Assembly (NCBI RefSeq): GCF_910577345.1
Contig: NZ_CAJTMT010000049.1
Span: forward strand, 1-10,539
Direction of reading: 5' to 3'
From: an uncultured Duncaniella sp.
GTDB lineage: Bacteria; Bacteroidota; Bacteroidia; Bacteroidales; Muribaculaceae
DNA: 10,539 bases
The notes below the pieces were generated by a model. The model had not been told where the DNA came from, did no database searches, and was given only the letters and a program-made list of their open reading frames with translations. The position numbers were made by a program, and so were the translations under genes. How positions within the stretch are numbered: the stretch's first letter is position 1; the number at the start of each line of letters is the position of its first letter. Of the stretch, positions 6,081 through 10,539 are shown piece by piece.

Positions 6081-7085
6081 TCACTTGCCGGTTGTCGATG
6101 GTGCTGATGTGGCTTTGAGGCGTTGCAATCGTTTTGCCCGGTTGGTGATAAGCATTCCGGCGATGATGACGACCATAGCCAACACCTGTATCCAATGGAT
6201 TTTTGCAATGCCCATGATGACCGAGGCGATTGTCGCAACCACAGGCAGGAAATACTGATAGATGGACACCAATTCACTGCCTATCAACTTCTCAGCGGGA
6301 TTGATGAGGAAATAGGCCAGAAATGTCGGACAGAGAAGAATGAAGGCTATGCAGGTCCACGGTTCCCAGTCGGTCGTATGGAAAATCTCGGCCTTGGGTA
6401 AGGACGGGAGCAAGAAAAGCATAGGTATACACGACATGAGAAACACCCATCTCAACATCGACACCGGACGGTAGCGATGCATCGGGCCTTCGAGAATCAC
6501 GAGATAAAAGGCATAGCAAAGGGTTGATGCAAGTGCGAGACAATCGCCAAGCAGATTGTTGCTCCCCTTTTCGCCTGAGTGTTGGGTGACTATGACGAGA
6601 AACGCACCAATGAATCCGACAATGATTCCGCAAATTTCAAGCCACGACGTGCGCTTATGCTGGAAGAAGATTCCGATTAGAACCACAAACACGGGCGGGA
6701 AAGTCATGATGATTGAGACGTCAATCGGGTCGGCATAGCGGAGCGAGAGATTGAATAGATACATGAACAGAAACAATCCGCCTGCGCCTCCGAGAGCGAT
6801 TCTCAGATAGTCATGCCGCTGTATCCGGTCGGTCTTTATGAAAATCGAGGCAAGCCACATCAGTATGCATCCGCCCCCGAGTCGGAATATTGTCACGTCG
6901 ACCGAACTCATCCATTCCGGAATCAGGATTTTGACCACCGGGATGTTGACACCGAAAAAGATTGTGGAAATCAGGATGAAGAGGTTGCCTTTAAGCAAAT
7001 CGGCCACGCTTCGCGGCTGTCCGATCGGCGATGGAGAGCCTCCTGCCGGCTGCGCTTTGGATTGGGATGTGTTTATATCTGACAT
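6081..7085 (-). CDS. EamA/DMT-family inner-membrane transporter
   Basis: This 334-residue protein has about ten transmembrane segments in two EamA repeats (about 34-165 and 178-313), the plan of drug/metabolite exporters such as RhaT- and YdcZ-like carriers. Marks include FFGVNIPVVK in the first helix, ADPIDVSIIMTFPPVFVVLIG at the end of the first repeat, and SELVSIYQYFLPVVATI with a GIAKIHWIQ helix in the second. The substrate cannot be read from the sequence; amino acids or small metabolites are usual for the family. I chose the ATG at 7083-7085 (MSDINTSQSK) because the polar segment before the first helix then has normal length. An in-frame ATG at 7208 would add 41 residues without family character. 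No clear -7 box was found upstream. Convergent with the peptidase gene. Confidence 0.88.
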   Translation of the reverse strand: MSDINTSQSKAQPAGGSPSPIGQPRSVADLLKGNLFILISTIFFGVNIPVVKILIPEWMSSVDVTIFRLGGGCILMWLASIFIKTDRIQRHDYLRIALGGAGGLFLFMYLFNLSLRYADPIDVSIIMTFPPVFVVLIGIFFQHKRTSWLEICGIIVGFIGAFLVIVTQHSGEKGSNNLLGDCLALASTLCYAFYLVILEGPMHRYRPVSMLRWVFLMSCIPMLFLLPSLPKAEIFHTTDWEPWTCIAFILLCPTFLAYFLINPAEKLIGSELVSIYQYFLPVVATIASVIMGIAKIHWIQVLAMVVIIAGMLITNRAKRLQRLKATSAPSTTGK

Positions 7086-7245
7086 TGGAATTGTAGAGTT
7101 ATATATGTTGTAGCAAATGGCGGGGCATTCTGCTCCGTCACGATATATTAACATCACCACATCTCCTTCTGTTCCATTTTTTGCAGTGATTAACCCTTCA
7201 CGATGCAATCAGCGCAGACAATTTCAGAAACCCGCGTCAAATACT

Positions 7246-7254
7246 TAACTTTGC
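7246..7254 (+). promoter_or_regulatory. -7 promoter box of the ATP-grasp-like gene
   Basis: TAACTTTGC is a full match to TAnnTTTG. Transcription would start near 7260, leaving about 40 bases before the ATG at 7300. The -33 region has only a weak TTTC at 7222-7225. The rest of the 7086-7299 divergent region shows no gene, riboswitch or repeat that I can recognise. Confidence 0.6.
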
Positions 7255-7299
7255 AGTGGATTTACAATATCACACCGAACCCACAACAGCAATCCAATT

Positions 7300-8376
7300 A
7301 TGAAACTCCATCTGTTCAATCCTGAAAACGACCTCGCGCTCGGACTTGGATGCCGCCACTACACTCCCCCACCTCATGCCGCTGCCATCCACCGTGCGGG
7401 TGCATTGCTCCCTATGTGGTGGGCCAATGAGGACGACCTCGTTTTGGCTCCTGCAGAACTCAATGAGGAGGCCGACATGCTTGCCCGACAGTTCGGACTT
7501 CACGGACGCATCGCCGAACCGGCGGATGTGACGGAGGTCGAGCCGTGGGGATGGAGTCTTGACGCCAAACGCCAGTTTTTGCGCGCCGGAGTCAAGGAAA
7601 GCGTATTGCCGACCGACGAAGCCATCGAACGCATCCGACAGTTGAGCCATCGCCGAAGTTCCATCGCCATTGTCGAAGGTCTCACAGGCGATTATCCCGT
7701 GGCTGTGGAGACAACTGACCCTGATGTGGTCGTGGAGATGGAACGCTCCCATCCCGGATGCTTCATCAAGTCACCTTGGTCGGGAAGCGGACGCGGTGTG
7801 TTCTGCGCACGGTCGCTCGAAGCCGACGCGCTCAGGCGACGCGCCGAGGGTATAATCCATCGTCAGGGAAGTGTCATGGTGGAACGCGGTTTGGACAAGC
7901 TGACCGATTTTGCCTCTCTATTCCTCAGCGATGGACAAAAGGTTGAATTCAAAGGGCTGTCGGTCTTCTCGACAGAAGCCCGAGGAATGTATAGCGGTAA
8001 TATCGTCGCTCCACAGGAATATCTGTGGGATAAGATTGGTCAGGAAATCGACATCCGTACGCTGAGAAGCGTCATCCGGCAACAGGAAGATATTCTGACT
8101 GACCTCATCGGCAACGCTTACTCCGGATGGATGGGCATAGACATGATGACTTATCGCGACAGTGGCGGGATAAGACTCATGCCCTGCGTCGAGCTGAATC
8201 TGCGCAGGACAATGGGTGTTGTCGCGATGCAGATAGCCTCACGGCTCAACGTCACCACTCCACGCTTTCTCGCATGGGAGCATCAACCGGGGGGTAACAG
8301 CGCGCCGACCTCACCGAGCGGTGAAAGTCAGATTCTTCTCCCTCCGGCCGCAGGTTTCACACTGCGGCTAACCTGA
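7300..8376 (+). CDS. Uncharacterised protein with ATP-grasp-like motifs
   Basis: This 358-residue cytoplasmic protein has no signal peptide or membrane segment. I do not recognise a named gene. The pattern suggests an ATP-grasp fold: CFIKSPWSGSGRGV (154-167) resembles the ATP-binding Lys and glycine-rich loop; VMVERGLDKLTDFASLF (192-208) resembles the hinge strand with an acidic ATP contact; GIDMMTY (279-285) and VELNLRRTMG (297-306) resemble the metal-binding Asp and Glu-x-Asn-x-Arg of the C-terminal subdomain. The N-terminus (LFNPENDLALGLG, YTPPPHA) looks like a separate conserved domain and could bind substrate. ATP-grasp enzymes join a carboxylate to an amine or thiol through an acyl phosphate; the substrate here is unknown. 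The last 30 residues (Gly/Ser/Pro-rich) look weakly conserved. A GC-rich 8-bp stem at 8346-8369 lies in the last codons, just before the convergent maf gene 26 bases away. Confidence 0.75.
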   Translation: MKLHLFNPENDLALGLGCRHYTPPPHAAAIHRAGALLPMWWANEDDLVLAPAELNEEADMLARQFGLHGRIAEPADVTEVEPWGWSLDAKRQFLRAGVKESVLPTDEAIERIRQLSHRRSSIAIVEGLTGDYPVAVETTDPDVVVEMERSHPGCFIKSPWSGSGRGVFCARSLEADALRRRAEGIIHRQGSVMVERGLDKLTDFASLFLSDGQKVEFKGLSVFSTEARGMYSGNIVAPQEYLWDKIGQEIDIRTLRSVIRQQEDILTDLIGNAYSGWMGIDMMTYRDSGGIRLMPCVELNLRRTMGVVAMQIASRLNVTTPRFLAWEHQPGGNSAPTSPSGESQILLPPAAGFTLRLT

Positions 8377-8402
8377 CGGCATATCTCAGCCTCTCGCTGT
8401 CG

Positions 8403-8996
8403 TCAATCAATCGTTTTAAGCAGGGAGTACAGGCGCTGGACTGGAAGTCCCATCACATTGTAGAAACTGCCGTTGATACCCTTTATGCCTGCCGCACCGA
8501 TCCACTCCTGAATGCCGTAGGCGCCTGCTTTGTCAAGCGGACGGTAGTGCTCAACATAATATGCGATTTCCTCATCAGTCAACGGTGCGAACTCCACCTC
8601 CGACTCGGCACTGAATGTGGTCATTCCCTTGGATGTGCGGACAGTCACACCTGTTATAACCTTCTGAGTGCGTCCCTGCAGACGGGCAAGCATGGCGCGC
8701 GCATCGGCCTCATCGGCAGGCTTCCCAAGGACCTCTCCGTCGATGATGACGACTGTGTCGGCCGTAATGACAAGTTTGCGCTCATTTTCAGAAAGCGGAT
8801 AAGCCCCTGCCTTCAGCCGTGAGAGATAGGGAGCGACCTCCTCGGCGGTCAAACCTTCGGGGACAGTCTCGTCGACAGGATGGGAAGTGTCCACACGGAA
8901 GTCAATATCAAGCATGGCGAGAAGTTCGCGGCGGCGAGGCGAACCGCTCGCAAGTATCACTTCGTAATCTTTGAGATTTTCAAGAGGATGGAACAT
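8403..8996 (-). CDS. maf: Maf-family nucleoside triphosphate pyrophosphatase (YhdE-type)
   Basis: Maf proteins hydrolyse non-canonical or excess nucleoside triphosphates to monophosphate and pyrophosphate, cleaning the nucleotide pool; in Bacillus the family was linked to septum formation. The 197-residue protein has the full motif set: the phosphate-binding ILASGSPRRRELL (14-26), conserved Lys62 in SRLKA, the catalytic Asp80 in TADTVV, GKP at 91-93, DKAGAYGIQE (155-164) and GSFYNVMGLP (176-185). The DKAGAYGIQ form points to the YhdE branch (dTTP/UTP) and not the YceF branch (m7GTP). Length is normal for the family. The ATG start at 8996 leaves nine residues before the first strand, which is usual. 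It is convergent with the ATP-grasp-like gene and has its own -7 box upstream. Confidence 0.95.
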   Translation of the reverse strand: MFHPLENLKDYEVILASGSPRRRELLAMLDIDFRVDTSHPVDETVPEGLTAEEVAPYLSRLKAGAYPLSENERKLVITADTVVIIDGEVLGKPADEADARAMLARLQGRTQKVITGVTVRTSKGMTTFSAESEVEFAPLTDEEIAYYVEHYRPLDKAGAYGIQEWIGAAGIKGINGSFYNVMGLPVQRLYSLLKTID

Positions 8997-9067
8997 AGTG
9001 GATATTCGTTGTTATGGATTCCAACAAGGCAATGGCAAACTGCCCTGAGGAATATTGTTTATCGGGT

Positions 9068-9076
9068 GCAAAATTA
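9068..9076 (-). promoter_or_regulatory. -7 promoter box of maf
   Basis: The minus strand reads TAATTTTGC, matching TAnnTTTG, about 70 bases upstream of the maf start. No -33 TTG is present at normal spacing. Confidence 0.5.
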
Positions 9077-9198
9077 GGCAAAAAAGAAGTTTTTGACTAA
9101 TTTCGCGCAAGCAAAAAGCTAATCCTGCCGGTATCCATTGTGCATTGAGGATGTCGCAGCATTGTCTTACCCTCAGATAAATCACAAAGAATCTGCCC

Positions 9199-9561
9199 AT
9201 GAATGTCGAAGAATTCCGTGAGTTCTGCCTGTCGCTTGGCGACGTGACCGAAAAAATGCCTTTTGGCAAATTCGCCGCCCGCTATGATTCCATCTTGGCC
9301 TTCTATGTGTCGGGCCACATGTTCTGCTTCATCGACATTGACGATTTCAACTACGTCGACGTGAAGTCGACACCCGAACGCATTGAGGAACTTCGCCGCG
9401 ACTACACTTCCGTAGGCAATCCCATCAACCAAAGCCTCCGCCATTGGATAAAACTCTACTTCGATGGCGACATTCCCCTCTCTGTGATAACCGACTCTGT
9501 CCGCAACGCCTACGGAATCATAAAGGCAAAATACGCCCCTAAGCCCCGATGGAAACCATGA
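9199..9561 (+). CDS. MmcQ/YjbR-family protein
   Basis: This 120-residue cytoplasmic protein matches the MmcQ/YjbR (CyaY-like fold) family in length and order of motifs. EFREFCLSLGDVTEKMPFGKF near the N-terminus corresponds to the family's TE-x-x-PFG signature. FYVSGHMFCFIDIDDF corresponds to the gKmFall strand, VDVKSTPERIEELRRDY to the lK-x-dPe segment, and NQSLRHWIKLYFDGDIP to the K-x-HW segment. The family is often described as DNA-binding on structural grounds, but no cellular role is established. It is divergent from maf. A weak -7-like TAATTTCG lies at 9098-9105, so its promoter is uncertain. No terminator is obvious in the 114 bases after it. Confidence 0.88.
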   Translation: MNVEEFREFCLSLGDVTEKMPFGKFAARYDSILAFYVSGHMFCFIDIDDFNYVDVKSTPERIEELRRDYTSVGNPINQSLRHWIKLYFDGDIPLSVITDSVRNAYGIIKAKYAPKPRWKP

Positions 9562-9642
9562 GGCAGTAATGACAGGCCTCAATTTCGGAGCGGGGATAAG
9601 ACTAAATAAGGTTAAAACACTCCTATTTATCAGGAATTTGGG

Positions 9643-9675
9643 ATATATTTGCAGATAGAATATATTTGCAGATAT
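9643..9675 (+). promoter_or_regulatory. Duplicated -7 box upstream of the exported protein
   Basis: The 15-base sequence ATATATTTGCAGATA occurs twice, at 9643-9657 and 9660-9674, each giving TATATTTGC (9644-9652 and 9661-9669). The second box has a TTTG exactly 20 bases upstream (9637-9640), ideal -33/-7 spacing. Its transcript would start near 9672-9675, right at the ATG at 9676. The first box would give a leader of about 20 bases but has no clear -33 element. Confidence 0.7.
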
Positions 9676-10539
9676 ATGAAAAAGCTCCTCTCTTTAGTTT
9701 CCGCAAGCATAGTGACTTTCATGGTTTCCGCTCAGACAGAAACCATCGACTCCGTCAGCCCCTCAGTTTCACCTTCCGTCCACGATGGCATCCACAAATC
9801 CGGTGACACACCTCTGCAACTTCAGCCCGACTCAATTTCCGCTGCTCCCCAACAACTGCCATCGCCGGATTCCATCACAGGCCCGACTGTACCTTTTTCA
9901 TCTACGGGTGGTCCACAATCCGATGCGGCCACCGGTGAGCTGTCGCTCCCGCGCCCCTATCCCCAAAATCTTAGACCATTCACCGTCAGCGTCCCTACTG
10001 ACGGAAGGATTTACCTTTGGCAAAACGGAGGCATTTTCGGAAGCGGACGACAAGAATCAATGCCCGGGCTTATGGCAATTGAAAGTGGTTCGCTGATATT
10101 CGTGCAGCAACTCGGACGCTTCACCTTCACCGCCCACGGCGACGCGGTGAAATATGCTTACTTCGGCGGCCTGCAGACATCCTACGGTTTCGGCGGCTCA
10201 CTCAGCTATCAGTTCAGCGACCGCGTCAGTATGACCATATTCGGAAGCTACTATACCCCTACCGGTGGCATGACTCCCGCCATGCTCGGCTACACCTCCA
10301 TTCCGAATTTCGGAGGATATGTCGACTATAATTTCTCAGGCAGATGGGGCGTGAAAGTAGGCGCACAGGCCTACCGCTCATCCATGACCAACCGCATCGA
10401 AGCCCAACCCATCGTCACACCCTACTACAAAATCTCCAAACATGCAGAAATCGGCATCGACGTGGGCGGCATCCTCTACAACGTAATCAAAAACACCCGC
10501 AACCGCCCATCCCGCATCAACCCCACCATCCCCCCACCC
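9676..10539 (+). CDS. Exported, probably outer-membrane beta-barrel protein (3' end beyond window)
   Basis: The frame from ATG 9676 is open for 288 codons to the window edge. The protein has a signal peptide (1-19, ending MVSAQ). A low-complexity Ser/Pro/Asp/Gln segment follows (about 21-95). A beta-strand-rich part follows that: GRIYLWQNGGIFGSG, LGRFTFTAHGDAVKYAYF, GFGGSLSYQFSDRVSMTIFGSYY, FGGYVDYNFSGRWGVKVGAQAY, and IGIDVGGILYNVI. The alternating aromatic/polar strands and the SDRVSMTIFGSYY and RWGVKVGAQAY patterns resemble an unnamed Bacteroidota family of envelope proteins. The Arg/Pro-rich RPSRINPTIPPP just before the edge looks like the typical short tail after the last strand, so the stop is probably close by. 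A membrane location is inferred; no enzymatic motif is visible. Confidence 0.8.
   Translation, partial: MKKLLSLVSASIVTFMVSAQTETIDSVSPSVSPSVHDGIHKSGDTPLQLQPDSISAAPQQLPSPDSITGPTVPFSSTGGPQSDAATGELSLPRPYPQNLRPFTVSVPTDGRIYLWQNGGIFGSGRQESMPGLMAIESGSLIFVQQLGRFTFTAHGDAVKYAYFGGLQTSYGFGGSLSYQFSDRVSMTIFGSYYTPTGGMTPAMLGYTSIPNFGGYVDYNFSGRWGVKVGAQAYRSSMTNRIEAQPIVTPYYKISKHAEIGIDVGGILYNVIKNTRNRPSRINPTIPPP

Noticed and set aside
7086..7208. 41-residue N-terminal extension of the EamA transporter
   Set aside because: The extension has no family resemblance; the ATG at 7085 gives a normal N-terminus.
7086..7299. Possible riboswitch or small RNA in the divergent region
   Set aside because: No conserved aptamer motif or strong hairpin is visible; only the -7 box at 7246-7254 is supportable.
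9097..9582. 161-codon minus-strand frame opposite the MmcQ/YjbR gene
   Set aside because: The plus-strand frame matches a known family in full length; the antisense frame has no recognisable motif.
9785..10096. 103-codon plus-strand frame with an ATG at 9785
   Set aside because: It overlaps the exported protein at 9676-10539 in another frame. The latter has a signal peptide, a promoter and coherent beta-strand patterns, so the shorter frame is a shadow.

Overview
The window looks like chromosomal DNA of a gut Bacteroidales bacterium, most plausibly Muribaculaceae (Muribaculum/Duncaniella-like). The evidence is the set of Bacteroidota-type genes (GldB-like lipoprotein, PorT-like barrel, MlaD-type MCE protein next to a SPOR-tailed amidase, secreted bleomycin-hydrolase-type peptidase). 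Shine-Dalgarno sequences are absent, and -7 promoter boxes of the form TAnnTTTG recur upstream of the genes. Base composition is near balanced by eye, higher than typical Bacteroides. The genus is an inference.

Layout. 1-429: a leftward open frame that runs off the left edge, whose start lies inside a 25-bp tandem repeat, followed by a 21-23 bp perfect hairpin and degenerate ~24-bp repeats. 430-2600 (minus): N-acetylmuramoyl-L-alanine amidase followed by an MCE/MlaD-like protein, probably co-transcribed. 2738-3724 (plus): GldB-family lipoprotein, divergent from the amidase. 3736-3948: a convergent intergenic region holding a terminator hairpin flanked by two opposed arrays of 9-nt repeats. 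3950-4573 (minus): small outer-membrane beta-barrel, divergent from 4781-5977 (plus), a secreted C1-family peptidase. A shared terminator (6009-6060) separates the peptidase from 6081-7085 (minus), an EamA-type transporter. 7300-8376 (plus): an unnamed protein with ATP-grasp-like motifs, convergent with 8403-8996 (minus), a Maf nucleotide pyrophosphatase. 9199-9561 (plus): MmcQ/YjbR family protein. 9676-10539 (plus): an exported, probably beta-barrel protein open to the right edge.

Most of the content is cell-envelope biology: peptidoglycan trimming, lipid trafficking, outer-membrane barrels, a lipoprotein and a periplasmic peptidase. Genes are mostly single transcription units in alternating orientation. 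I see no phage, transposon, CRISPR, defence or RNA gene. The least ordinary material is non-coding: three repeat structures (56-179, 235-384, 3736-3948) and a duplicated promoter that would give a nearly leaderless mRNA (9643-9675). Among proteins, the ATP-grasp-like protein is the least characterised. I do not see clear evidence of a new multi-gene system.
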